A stretch of 64,000 bases of DNA from Pseudomonas viridiflava (lineage in GTDB: Bacteria > Pseudomonadota > Gammaproteobacteria > Pseudomonadales > Pseudomonadaceae), in contig NZ_UUPU01000085.1 of the NCBI RefSeq assembly GCF_900591205.1, positions 186,001 through 250,000 of the forward strand, given 5' to 3'. The notes under the pieces are model-generated. The model saw nothing but the letters and a program-made list of their open reading frames with translations, ran no database searches and was not told the origin of the DNA. This document shows, piece by piece, positions 56,214 to 64,000 of this stretch; position 1 is the first letter of the stretch, and each line of letters begins with the position of its first letter. The translations under genes and the position numbers were made by a program.

Positions 56214-57314
56214 TCAAACCAGATGCAGATGGTTATCCCAAAACCCCCCAGGCAACTCCAACGGCTTGGCAACCAACTGTTTCTGACGACAATCATAGAA
56301 CCGACAACGCCCCTGCCCCGAGGTCACAACAAACCCATCCGCCACGGCCCCAACACCAGCGCAATCCGGCAACGGCCCATCCAGACGAAGCTCGCCACTG
56401 TCCATGTCCCAGATAAAAAAGCGGTTACCCCGCGGCGCCGTCAGCGCCACCAGGCGCAGTTCGCTGTGCACCGCGACGCTGGCGGTGTAATGCCCCATCG
56501 CCTGCAACTGCTCATCCGCCACCGGGAACGCCACAAAAGGCTGCCCCGGGCGCTTGATCGCCAGCAACTCGGAACGCTCCTGGGACGGGCCCATGAACTG
56601 CTGCCCGGTCAGGATGGTGCCATCGCCGGCAATCCCCATATGCCGCACGCTGTTCATCTGTTGCCCCAGGGTTTCCTTGCTGGTCAGGCTCCCGTCGCGG
56701 TGCATCAGCACCAGGCTCGGTTCCATGGCGTTGAGGTTCATCTCCACCCGGCTTTCGGCTTCGGTGCGAATACCGCCGTTGGCCACCACCAGGGTTTCGC
56801 CGTCGGGCATCCACGACACCTGATGCGGGCCGATACCGTGGGTAGAAATCTCGCCGCTGTGCACCAGCCGCTCGCCTTCGAACCGGTACACGCCAAGCAG
56901 GCCGCGACCGGGGTCGGACGTGTCGTTCTCGGTGGCGTAGAGCCAGTCGCCGCTCTTGTGAATCACCGCGTGGCCATAGAAGTGGCGATTGGCGTTGGCG
57001 GTGATGGTTTGCAGCAGCGCGCCATCACGCAGGTTGATCAGGTAACTCTCGGTGCCCGGGCGACGGGCGACGAACAGCGCAATCGGCAGCGTCGGGTGGT
57101 TGATGATGTCGTGGCAGCGCTGGCCGACCTGGGTGGCAAACACCGGCTTGCCGTCCAGGCGATAGCCCACGGCGTAGTGTTTGCCGTGCGCATCATCGCG
57201 CGCCGACAGCAGTAGCGGCCCCTTGTCTTTACCCTTGAACAGCGTCCATCCGCCCAATGTGAGGGCGCTGAGCAGCACGCTGCCAACGGCCAAAGCCTGT
57301 CGCCTGAGCATCAT
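56214..57314 (-). CDS. DUF1513 exported protein
   Basis: This 366-residue beta-propeller-like protein starts MMLRRQALAVGSVLLSALTL, with a twin-arginine-like signal. Motifs include THGIGPHQVSWMPDGETLVVANGG (read in two halves) and ARRPGTESYLINL. DUF1513 proteins regularly accompany imelysin and di-heme proteins in iron-regulated operons, as here. Its start overlaps the imelysin stop (TGATG). Its function is unknown; the propeller may scaffold the iron-uptake proteins. Confidence 0.88.
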   Translation of the reverse strand: MMLRRQALAVGSVLLSALTLGGWTLFKGKDKGPLLLSARDDAHGKHYAVGYRLDGKPVFATQVGQRCHDIINHPTLPIALFVARRPGTESYLINLRDGALLQTITANANRHFYGHAVIHKSGDWLYATENDTSDPGRGLLGVYRFEGERLVHSGEISTHGIGPHQVSWMPDGETLVVANGGIRTEAESRVEMNLNAMEPSLVLMHRDGSLTSKETLGQQMNSVRHMGIAGDGTILTGQQFMGPSQERSELLAIKRPGQPFVAFPVADEQLQAMGHYTASVAVHSELRLVALTAPRGNRFFIWDMDSGELRLDGPLPDCAGVGAVADGFVVTSGQGRCRFYDCRQKQLVAKPLELPGGFWDNHLHLV

Positions 57315-58378
57315 CAGTCACCGTCGTTGGCGTTAAAGCCCAGTTGGATGCCCAGCGCCTTGGCCAGTTCGCCTTCGTGCAGGCGGTGGACGACGTTGAG
57401 GCTGTCGTAGATATCGTTGAGCTGCTGGCGTCCGGCATCGTCGGCCAGCAGTTCATTGAGGGTGCGCTGGTTGCTGGCGAACAGTTTCAGGGACGCGGTG
57501 TAGGCGGCGTCGATCTTGTCGGCCAACGGCTTCTGCTCGGCCGGCAGCAGGCCGCGCAGGCCCTTGTTGTCGACGCCGACCCACACGGTCTGGGCCGCCG
57601 CGAGACTGGCCTCCAGGCTTTGCAGGGACGACTGGCTGCGCCACGCATCGGCCTGGAACGGCTGCGGGATGCCCTTGGTCTGGCGGCCCATCGGCGTGCC
57701 GAGTTTTTTCTTCAAGGTGTCGAGTGCGGTCACCTGGACGCGCAGCAGATCGGCAATCGCTTCGTGGGAATCGGCGTAACGCTGGTTCGGAAACTTGGTC
57801 ATCTGCGCGAGCATGCCGTCGGTGCTGTTCCAGTTGGCCAGGATCTCTTCGGCCAGGGCTTTCTGGCGTTCGCCGATAGCCACCAGCAGCGGGCAGTAAC
57901 GGGCCTTCTGGGCATCGTCGGCGACGTCGGTCTTGGCGTCGTAGAGGATGTATTCGTAGGCCGACAGGCCCTGCACCACGACGCTGGACTTGGCGAGCGC
58001 GGCGCCGTCGATCTGCGGCTGGGCGCTGACCAGTTGCTCGACCTGGCGACCGACCAGGTTTTTCTTGTCCGGCCAGAACTGTACCTGCCATGAGCGGTTG
58101 CCTTCAGCCAGTGGGCCGATCAGCAGGGGTTGCAACTCGGCCCAGGCTTTTTGCGCGTGCAGGAAGTCGGCGCGGGCGGTGTCCAGGCTTTGTTTGCCCT
58201 GGCAGTAGGCGAGGGCGCTGACGGCCAACTGGCGGTCGGCTTCGACCCAGCGGCTGTAGGTCGGCAGGATCACTTGCTTGGCGATCGCCGCCGAGGTCAC
58301 GGCTTGCGGGTCCTGGGGCGAGCAGGCGCCGAGGGCGAGGGCGGCCAGGCTGGTGAACAACAACTTGGGACGAAACAT
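57314..58378 (-). CDS. Imelysin family (M75-like) lipoprotein
   Basis: This 354-residue lipoprotein has the lipobox ALALGACSPQ, followed by an all-helical imelysin domain. Where imelysins usually show GxHxxE, this one reads VQGLSAYEYILYD, so Ser takes the His place while the Glu is kept. Imelysins are periplasmic or surface iron-regulated proteins, with metal binding rather than peptidase activity likely. It lies 31 bases after the di-heme gene and is coupled to the DUF1513 gene. Confidence 0.88.
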   Translation of the reverse strand: MFRPKLLFTSLAALALGACSPQDPQAVTSAAIAKQVILPTYSRWVEADRQLAVSALAYCQGKQSLDTARADFLHAQKAWAELQPLLIGPLAEGNRSWQVQFWPDKKNLVGRQVEQLVSAQPQIDGAALAKSSVVVQGLSAYEYILYDAKTDVADDAQKARYCPLLVAIGERQKALAEEILANWNSTDGMLAQMTKFPNQRYADSHEAIADLLRVQVTALDTLKKKLGTPMGRQTKGIPQPFQADAWRSQSSLQSLEASLAAAQTVWVGVDNKGLRGLLPAEQKPLADKIDAAYTASLKLFASNQRTLNELLADDAGRQQLNDIYDSLNVVHRLHEGELAKALGIQLGFNANDGD

Positions 58379-58409
58379 GTCGAGCTCCCTTCTGTAATTG
58401 GGGCGAAGC

Positions 58410-59849
58410 TTATAAAGAATTCAGGAACGCCAGCAACGCAGCGCGCTGGTCGGCATTAAAGGACAACACATGTTGCTGCGCCGCTTGTGCTTCACCGCCG
58501 TGCCACAGCACGGCTTCCAGCAGGTTGCGGGCGCGGCCGTCATGCAAAAACTGAGTGTGGCCGGAGACGGTCTGCGTCAGGCCGATGCCCCACAAAGGCG
58601 GGGTGCGCCAGTCGCGACCACCGGCCTTGAATTCGCTGCGGTTGTCGGCAAGGCCGGGGCCCATGTCGTGCAACAACAGGTCGCTGTAGGGGCGGATCAC
58701 CTGATTGGCCAGTTCGGGTTCGGAGGCAGAGGCCGCCGTGGTGAAAGTCGGCTTGTGACAGCCCTGGCAGCCGGCCTGATAGAACAGGTTTTTCCCGGCC
58801 AGGACCTGCGGCGTGTCGACGCCTCGGCGTGCCGGCACGCCGAGGTTGCGCGTGTAGAACAGCACCAGGCGCAGGATGTTGTCGCTGACTTCCGGCTCGC
58901 CATCGGGGCCGTTGCCATTGGGTGCCTGTTTGCAGGCGACTTGGGCGTCGGTGCAGTCATCAAAGGGTCTCAGGGACGTGGTGAGGCCCATATCACCAGA
59001 AAACGCGTGAACATTTTGTTGATTGAGGTTGGGTTGCCCGGCTTTCCAGCCAAAGCGCCCGAGCACGGTTTTGTGTTGGGCGTCATCCCAGACCCAATTG
59101 GCGCGGCCGACGAGGGCGTCTTTGTCGGCGGTTTTCGGCTCGGTGTTGCGCAGGATATCGCTGGCGTCGATGGCTTCAAGCAGGCCCAGGCCGATCATCG
59201 GCGGCGCGATGCGTGCCGAAAAGAGGGTATTGGGATGCATCGGGCCGTAGCCGAGCTGGGTGATTTGCAGGTCGGGCTTGCGCAACTCGACCACGGTGCC
59301 GTCCTTGAAGGTCACGTGGACCGGGGTGTAGTCGACCCGCACTTTGCCCTCTGGCGCGACGCCCGGCACGGCCATGTCTTGCAGTTGCCCACCGTAGACC
59401 GGCTCGGGCACTACGCCCACCTGTTCGATGAGCTTGGCGTAGGGTGGCAGATCCGGGGTCGGCGGGGTGATCGACAGCCGCACCAGCATCGACACCGCAT
59501 TCGGCGCATCGGGCAGCGGCGGATGGCCACGGCCGTCCTTGATGTGGCAGTTCTGGCAGGCGTTGGTGTTAAACAGCGGGCCCAGGCCATCACGGGCAGT
59601 GGTGGTGGACGGTGCAATCACCCAGGGGCTGCGAAAGAAGCTGTTGCCGACACTGAAATCCAGACGGCGTGTGGGCGACAGGTTGGCCGAGGGCAGGGAA
59701 AACGCGTTCTGGTCACGCTTGTTCACCGTCGTCGCGCCGCCGGCACGCGATTCACCCGGCTCAGCCTTGGTGAAGCGTGGGGCGTTATCGCAGGCAGTCA
59801 GGCTCAAGGCCAGCAATGCTGCGCACAGGCGAAAAAGCGAACGGAACAT
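58410..59849 (-). CDS. Di-heme oxidoreductase-like lipoprotein (DUF1111)
   Basis: This 479-residue protein has a lipoprotein signal ending LSLTACDNAP. Two c-type heme sites, CQNCH (about residue 100) and CQGCH (about 360), give the di-heme peroxidase-like DUF1111 layout formerly called thiol oxidoreductase. HPPLPDAPNAVSMLVRLS and PLWGIGLTQTVSGHTQFLHD fit the family. It is first of three genes. Homologues are iron-regulated and probably act in iron acquisition. A weak Fur-box-like site lies upstream. Confidence 0.9.
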   Translation of the reverse strand: MFRSLFRLCAALLALSLTACDNAPRFTKAEPGESRAGGATTVNKRDQNAFSLPSANLSPTRRLDFSVGNSFFRSPWVIAPSTTTARDGLGPLFNTNACQNCHIKDGRGHPPLPDAPNAVSMLVRLSITPPTPDLPPYAKLIEQVGVVPEPVYGGQLQDMAVPGVAPEGKVRVDYTPVHVTFKDGTVVELRKPDLQITQLGYGPMHPNTLFSARIAPPMIGLGLLEAIDASDILRNTEPKTADKDALVGRANWVWDDAQHKTVLGRFGWKAGQPNLNQQNVHAFSGDMGLTTSLRPFDDCTDAQVACKQAPNGNGPDGEPEVSDNILRLVLFYTRNLGVPARRGVDTPQVLAGKNLFYQAGCQGCHKPTFTTAASASEPELANQVIRPYSDLLLHDMGPGLADNRSEFKAGGRDWRTPPLWGIGLTQTVSGHTQFLHDGRARNLLEAVLWHGGEAQAAQQHVLSFNADQRAALLAFLNSL

Positions 59850-59911
59850 CGAGTTTTCCTGATCGACGGCTGAAAATTAGGCCGCAAAGTCTAACAGGGC
59901 AGGGCCCAATG

Positions 59912-59930
59912 AATAAGAGCAATTATCGTT
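59912..59930. promoter_or_regulatory. Weak Fur-box-like site before the di-heme operon
   Basis: On the minus strand the site reads AACGATAATTGCTCTTATT; GATAAT and TTATT are separated as in a degenerate Fur box. It lies 62 bases upstream of the di-heme start, in the divergent gap with the nitroreductase gene. Confidence 0.35.
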
Positions 59931-59990
59931 TGGTGGCATCCCGATTCATTCCCGTTAGAATGGCCGCACATTTTTCTCTGGAGGTGGCCA

Positions 59991-60554
59991 ATGCAGGCTC
60001 TCGACGCTTTGCTCAACCGTGTTTCCGTGCCGCGTTTGCTGGAGCCGGCACCGACCCAGGAGCAGCGCGATGTGCTGTTCGCCGCAGCCATGCGTGCCCC
60101 TGACCACGGCCAGTTGCGTCCTTGGCGTTTCCTCACCGTGGAAGGCGCGGCCCGTGAGCAGATGGGCACGCTGTTGGCCGAAGCTGCACGCCTGCAGGAC
60201 GCCGACGCCCCGCAAGCCGCCATCGACAAGGCCCAGAACAGCCCACTGCGTGCACCGCTGGTGGTGGTGGTAATTGCCCGCCTGCAAGAGCACTTCAAGG
60301 TGCCCAAATCCGAGCAACTGCTGGCGGCCGCCTGCGCCGCCCACGGCATCCTGCTGGCGGCGTATGCACAGGGGATTGGTGCGGTCTGGCGCACCGGCGA
60401 GTTGTCCTACTCAGCCCATGTGGCCAAGGGCCTGGGGCTGGCGGCGGATGAGCAAGTGATTGGCTTCCTTTACCTGGGCACCCCGCAGAACCCGCCGCGT
60501 ACAGCGCCCAAAGAAGATGTTGCGGCGTTTGTTAAGGCTTGGCCTGGCCTCTAA
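59991..60554 (+). CDS. Nitroreductase family protein (YdjA-like)
   Basis: In this 187-residue FMN flavoprotein, MRAPDHGQLRPWRFLTVEG is the FMN-binding start typical of YdjA, and QGIGAVWRTGELSY plus GFLYLGTPQNPP complete the minimal nitroreductase fold. The natural substrate is unknown. TCTGGAGGTGGCCA precedes the ATG. It is divergent from the di-heme operon. Confidence 0.92.
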   Translation: MQALDALLNRVSVPRLLEPAPTQEQRDVLFAAAMRAPDHGQLRPWRFLTVEGAAREQMGTLLAEAARLQDADAPQAAIDKAQNSPLRAPLVVVVIARLQEHFKVPKSEQLLAAACAAHGILLAAYAQGIGAVWRTGELSYSAHVAKGLGLAADEQVIGFLYLGTPQNPPRTAPKEDVAAFVKAWPGL

Positions 60555-60574
60555 GCCACTGCAGAGTTGCTCTT

Positions 60575-60664
60575 TGTGGGAGCTGGCTTGCCGGCGATAG
60601 CGGTGGGTCAGCCAGTTTATTCATGGTTGACCCACCGCTATCGCGGGCAAGCCCGGCTCCCACA
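60575..60664. repeat. REP pair (inverted), GTGGGAGCTGGCTTGCCGGCGATAGCGG class
   Basis: The arms extend to 35 bases or more, including GCGGTGGGTCA/TGACCCACCGC next to the core, around a short loop. The pair lies between the convergent nitroreductase and chemoreceptor genes. Confidence 0.88.
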
Positions 60665-60692
60665 GGGCTCTCCGTTGTTTTTATGGGCAGCG

Positions 60693-62831
60693 TTACACCC
60701 TGAACTGATCCATCAACTTCATCTGCTGGCTGGCCAGCGCATTGAGTTGGCTGCTGATGGCCGCCGACTCGGTCGCCTGGCCGGTCAGGGTTTCGGTCAC
60801 GGTGCGGATCGCCGAAACGTTGCGGTTGACCTCTTCGGCCACGGCGCTTTGCTGTTCGGCGGCGCTGGCGATTTGCAGGTTCATGTCGCTGATTACCGTC
60901 ACCGCATCGCTGATCTTGCCCAGCGCCTGCACCGCTTGATGGATCTGCCCCGCATTGCTCTGGGCCTGCTGCTGGCTGGAGTGCATGGTCGCCACCACGC
61001 CACGGGTGCCGCTCTGGATGCGTTCGATCACCAGGCGGATTTCCTCGACGGAGTCCTGCGTGCGCTTGGCCAGGTTGCGTACTTCGTCGGCCACTACCGC
61101 AAAACCACGGCCGCTTTCCCCGGCACGTGCGGCTTCGATCGCCGCGTTGAGGGCCAACAGGTTGGTCTGCTCGGCAATGCTGCGGATCACTTCGAGCACC
61201 GAGCCGATCTGTTCGCTGTTCACCGCCAGGGCTTCGACTTCGCTCACCGCCTTGCTGACGGCTTCGGCCAGGGTGGTGATGTCGCGGGTGCTCTGCTCCA
61301 CGATCGACATCCCCTCACGCGCCGACTGATCGGCCCCGCGTGCTGCGCTCGCGGCATTCGAAGCGCTGTTGGCCACATCGTGGGCGGTGGCGCTCATTTC
61401 GTTGGAAGCCGTGGCTACCTGGTCTATCTCGCGGAACTGCACCTGCATGCCTTCGCTGGTCTGGCGTGCGATGGCTGACGACTGATCAGCCGTGCCACGC
61501 GCCTCGGTGATGCTTTGCTTGATCTGCGCGATGGTCGGTTGCAGCTTGTCGAGGAAGCGGTTGAACCAGCTCACCAGTTCGCCCAGTTCATCTTTCCTGG
61601 CGTAGGTCAGGCGTTGGGTGAGGTCGCCGTCACCGCTGGCGATGTCCTTGAGCATCGCGGCCACGCTGTTGATCGGGCGGGTCACGCCGGTGGCGGTCAG
61701 CCAGATCAGCAGCAGGCCGAGCAGGCCGGCGGCGGCGCCGACCAGCAAAGCCTTGAGGGTGCCGGCAGCCTGGGCTTTGTCGAGCACGCCTTGAAGTTTG
61801 AATGTATCGGCCAGCATCACGTCCTTGGGCAATTTGATCACGATGCCCCAGGACTTGGCGTCGGCAATCGGCTTGACCGGGTACACGGCGCGAATCGTGT
61901 CGTCCTGTTCACGGATCGTGCGCGTGTTGTTGGCCAACAGCTGCACGATGTCCTTGCCTTCGGCGCCCAGTATGTCGATCAGGTTTTTGCCGACCCTGGC
62001 CGGTTCGCCACTGTAGGCGGCGATCAAACCGGTGCTTGAGAGAACCTCCAGGTGCGCCGCGCCGTTGAACAGGTCGCCTTGTGCTGCTTCGGTGGTGGCT
62101 TGCAGCGCGTTCAGGGCGATGTCGATACCGACCACGCCAATCACCTTGCCGTCCACAATCAGCGGCAGGGAAATGGTGGTCATCAGCACCGACTTGCCGG
62201 CAACGTCGTCGGCGTACGGGTCCAGCAGGCAAACCGCGCGGGTATCCCGTGGGCAGGTGTACCAAATGTTATAGGGCGTGCCGCTGAGATTGAGGGTGGT
62301 CTTGGTCAGGTCTTCCTCGACCATGATGGTGTTCAGACCTTGGCCACCGGCGCGGCTCCAGTAGCTGGAGAAACGGCCTTTTTCGTTGGACACGCGAGCC
62401 TTGTCGTTGACGAATTCGCTGTCCTTGCCATCCAGCCCGTTAGGTTCGAACGACAGCCACATACCCAGCACTTTACTGTTGCGTTCGAAGGCAGTCTTCA
62501 GGCTCTGGTTGAGTTCTTCGCGCAATGCGCCGGCTTCCAACCCGCGTTTGGCTGCCAGGTTACGCAGGTCCTTGACCTGGTCGCTCAGGGAGGTCACGGC
62601 CGCCAGGCTCTCCCCAAAGGTTTTCTGCAACTGCACGGCTTGCTCGGCGGCCTTGGCCTGCAGCAGTTGTTCGACGCTGGCGGTGAGCATCTGCGAGCTT
62701 GAATCGTTGACCAGTTGGTCATTTTGGTTGGTGTTGTAGATGTTGATGCCGACGACCAGCGCAATCACCCCCAGCAGGCAAAGGCCGGACAGCAGCACGA
62801 TTTTCAAGCGGATGGAGAGGGTGTTGAACAT
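60693..62831 (-). CDS. Methyl-accepting chemotaxis protein with dCache-type sensor
   Basis: This 712-residue receptor has membrane helices at about 10-30 and 365-388. Between them is a double-Cache periplasmic sensor with SSYWSRAGG, TPYNIWYTCP and VVGIDIALNAL. A HAMP domain and the cytoplasmic signalling hairpin follow, with the tip IAEQTNLLALNAAIEAARAG. No CheR pentapeptide ends the protein. The sensor resembles dCache_1 receptors for amino acids or polyamines, but the ligand cannot be assigned. The start at MFNTLSIRLK gives the usual short cytosolic N-terminus. Confidence 0.93.
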   Translation of the reverse strand: MFNTLSIRLKIVLLSGLCLLGVIALVVGINIYNTNQNDQLVNDSSSQMLTASVEQLLQAKAAEQAVQLQKTFGESLAAVTSLSDQVKDLRNLAAKRGLEAGALREELNQSLKTAFERNSKVLGMWLSFEPNGLDGKDSEFVNDKARVSNEKGRFSSYWSRAGGQGLNTIMVEEDLTKTTLNLSGTPYNIWYTCPRDTRAVCLLDPYADDVAGKSVLMTTISLPLIVDGKVIGVVGIDIALNALQATTEAAQGDLFNGAAHLEVLSSTGLIAAYSGEPARVGKNLIDILGAEGKDIVQLLANNTRTIREQDDTIRAVYPVKPIADAKSWGIVIKLPKDVMLADTFKLQGVLDKAQAAGTLKALLVGAAAGLLGLLLIWLTATGVTRPINSVAAMLKDIASGDGDLTQRLTYARKDELGELVSWFNRFLDKLQPTIAQIKQSITEARGTADQSSAIARQTSEGMQVQFREIDQVATASNEMSATAHDVANSASNAASAARGADQSAREGMSIVEQSTRDITTLAEAVSKAVSEVEALAVNSEQIGSVLEVIRSIAEQTNLLALNAAIEAARAGESGRGFAVVADEVRNLAKRTQDSVEEIRLVIERIQSGTRGVVATMHSSQQQAQSNAGQIHQAVQALGKISDAVTVISDMNLQIASAAEQQSAVAEEVNRNVSAIRTVTETLTGQATESAAISSQLNALASQQMKLMDQFRV

Positions 62832-62965
62832 AGGCTTACTCGCGGGTGGACTTGTTGGAAGGCACGCAGGCCAAGTCCATTCAGCGCTATGTCTGAAACA
62901 TCGGCGTAACAAAATATTTCATGAGGAGCAGGCGATGAGTGGTCTGCAAATCGCTACAGCCTGCG

Positions 62966-63367
62966 TTACGCGGGCTTTGCAAGCCGCTCCGGGCGGGACC
63001 AGATCCACAGGTTACCCAGGCTCATCCCGCCAATCGCGAGGTAGATGGGCCAGCCGTGATCGAGCATCACCAGCATCAGAATGGCGCACAGCAGCATGCT
63101 CACGGTGGCACTGACTTTGGCCCGGCGGGCGATGATCTTGCCATTGCGCCAATTGAACAGTATCGGCCCGAACAGCCGGTGGTTCTCCAGCCAGGCGCTG
63201 AGGCGTGGCGAGCTTTTAGTGGCGGCCCACGCGGCGAGCAGAATGAATTCGGTGGTGGGCAAACCCGGTATGACAATCGCCACCAACCCGATGCCCAGGC
63301 TGACGTAGGCCAGCAGGCCGAAGAGGATCTGTGCGATTTTCGAGGTGGATTGGGTTTTGCCGGTCAT
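62966..63367 (-). CDS. DUF454 (YbaN-like) inner membrane protein
   Basis: This 133-residue protein has three hydrophobic segments. AYVSLGIGLVAIVIPGLPTT and FILLAAWAATKSSPRLSAWL are the DUF454 signature; ENHRLFGPILFNWRNGKII follows. The role is unknown. The frame runs further upstream through the REP pair, so MTGKTQSTSK was chosen as start. It follows the heme oxygenase gene in the same direction across a REP pair. Confidence 0.88.
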   Translation of the reverse strand: MTGKTQSTSKIAQILFGLLAYVSLGIGLVAIVIPGLPTTEFILLAAWAATKSSPRLSAWLENHRLFGPILFNWRNGKIIARRAKVSATVSMLLCAILMLVMLDHGWPIYLAIGGMSLGNLWIWSRPERLAKPA

Positions 63368-63424
63368 GGTGAAGCTTATCTGGTGGGAAAATTTACACAT
63401 TACCCGAATTGAAATGCGCTCAAC

Positions 63425-63512
63425 TGTGGGAGCTGGCTTGCCTGCGATAGCCACGACTCGGTCTTACAGATAGACCGAGGTGGCTGCATCGCAGGCAAGC
63501 CAGCTCCCACAT
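63425..63512. repeat. REP pair (inverted), GTGGGAGCTGGCTTGCCTGCGATAGCC class
   Basis: Two inverted cores lie around a loop of about 35 bases between two genes in the same direction (heme oxygenase and DUF454), so it would sit within a shared transcript. Confidence 0.88.
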
Positions 63513-63519
63513 CAAACCG

Positions 63520-64000
63520 TTACGCCAATTCAGGGGCGCTAGCGTACGCCTGTTCCAGCAATACGGTGAAGCGCACAAACGCGTCGATCGCGCCTTTTTC
63601 CACAGCGGCCTCTTCTTCGGCGCTGAACTCCAGCGCGTCGAGGGTGCGGGTGAAGCTTTTCCAGCCTTCGGCGCGACCACCGGCCGGTTCGCCGAGGTGG
63701 CGGGCGCCGAAGGTTTCGCTCAGGCCCAGGCCCACGGCGCGTTTGATCAGGAACGCGGCGCCCAGTTTGGAGCCTTCGGACACGAACAGCCAGCCCAGGG
63801 CTTCGGCCTTGCTCGGGTTTTTCACGGCGCCGGCGACCGGTTCCGGTACTTCGGTGTCCAGGTCGCCCAGGTCCAGCCTGGCGGCTTCGGCGCGGCAGCG
63901 TGCGGCCAGGTCGGGCACGATTTTGATCAATTCTGCATCGTTGTACAGGGCCACCAGTTCCGACTGGAACAGGTACTGAGCCACCACAAAACGCGCAAAG
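63520..64000 (-). CDS. Biliverdin-producing heme oxygenase, C-terminal part, cut by window edge
   Basis: The visible 159 codons read FARFVVAQYLFQSELVAL and then LFVSEGSKLGAAFLIKRAVG, the heme oxygenase family seen as BphO or PigA-like proteins; the frame is still open at the right edge. The SEGSKLGAAFL helix is the distal helix over heme. The proximal His is outside the window. It probably opens heme to biliverdin and iron, or supplies chromophore to a phytochrome; the neighbour beyond the edge would tell which. Confidence 0.88.
   Translation of the reverse strand, partial: FARFVVAQYLFQSELVALYNDAELIKIVPDLAARCRAEAARLDLGDLDTEVPEPVAGAVKNPSKAEALGWLFVSEGSKLGAAFLIKRAVGLGLSETFGARHLGEPAGGRAEGWKSFTRTLDALEFSAEEEAAVEKGAIDAFVRFTVLLEQAYASAPELA

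Overview
The window is about 60% G+C, densely packed chromosomal DNA from a gamma-proteobacterium, almost certainly a Pseudomonas of the fluorescens group. Four things point there: the gene content and order (nagEF-nagB-nagA-nagR, ffh / rpsP-rimM-trmD-rplS, hom-thrC, an mprF/hydrolase pair, colRS with an LPS-modification operon), the Pseudomonas-restricted families DUF6124 and DUF3509, 11 paired REP elements with a GTGGGAGCTGGCTTGCC core, and a 77-nt initiator tRNA in two copies. No phage, integrase of mobile type, IS transposase or CRISPR array is visible.

Layout. 1-1.6 kb: the start of a large DUF6543-like (dermonecrotic-toxin-type) protein leaving the left edge, then a DUF6124 gene behind a strongly structured leader. 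1.6-8.9 kb: a complete GlcNAc phosphotransferase operon on the minus strand (GntR regulator, NagA, SIS-type deaminase, EIIA-HPr-EI fusion, EIICB permease) with two matching candidate operators upstream of the regulator. 9-15 kb: L,D-transpeptidase, two divergent NUDIX hydrolases, gamma-carbonic anhydrase, DUF1289, VUT permease, purT, an MHS-type symporter. 15.3-21.3 kb: CorC-like and YpjD membrane proteins, ffh, and the S16-RimM-TrmD-L19 operon. 21.3-32.2 kb: thioesterase, xerD, dsbC, hom, thrC, small proteins, a solute-binding protein with a CoA-transferase, yaeQ, recJ. 32.3-45.7 kb: aminoacyl-phosphatidylglycerol hydrolase and synthase, tandem tRNA-fMet genes, SOS-type dinB, a lipoprotein with proS, an AmpG-like permease with an alkyltransferase-like protein, DUF481, HugZ-like and FxsA proteins. 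45.8-48.1 kb: groES-groEL with a heat-shock type promoter. 48.1-55.3 kb: metallophosphoesterase, LTA-synthase-like enzyme, ColR/ColS, and an operon of methyltransferase, InaA/WapQ-type kinase and a small membrane protein. 55.3-56.2 kb: a gene-free block built from two long inverted arms around a REP pair. 56.2-64 kb: DUF1513, imelysin and di-heme protein operon (iron-uptake type), nitroreductase, chemoreceptor, DUF454 protein and a heme oxygenase cut by the right edge.

Functional themes are GlcNAc uptake and catabolism, envelope charge and LPS homeostasis (mprF pair, LTA-synthase-like enzyme, ColRS operon), translation and protein export, and iron/heme handling. Most of the window is core genome. 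The least explained items are the DUF6124 leader, two promoters with a common TTTTTCAC-type box and identical geometry that flank colRS, the 0.8-kb inverted-repeat block, a degenerate second EIIB domain in NagE, and an imelysin that lacks the His of the family's GxHxxE motif.
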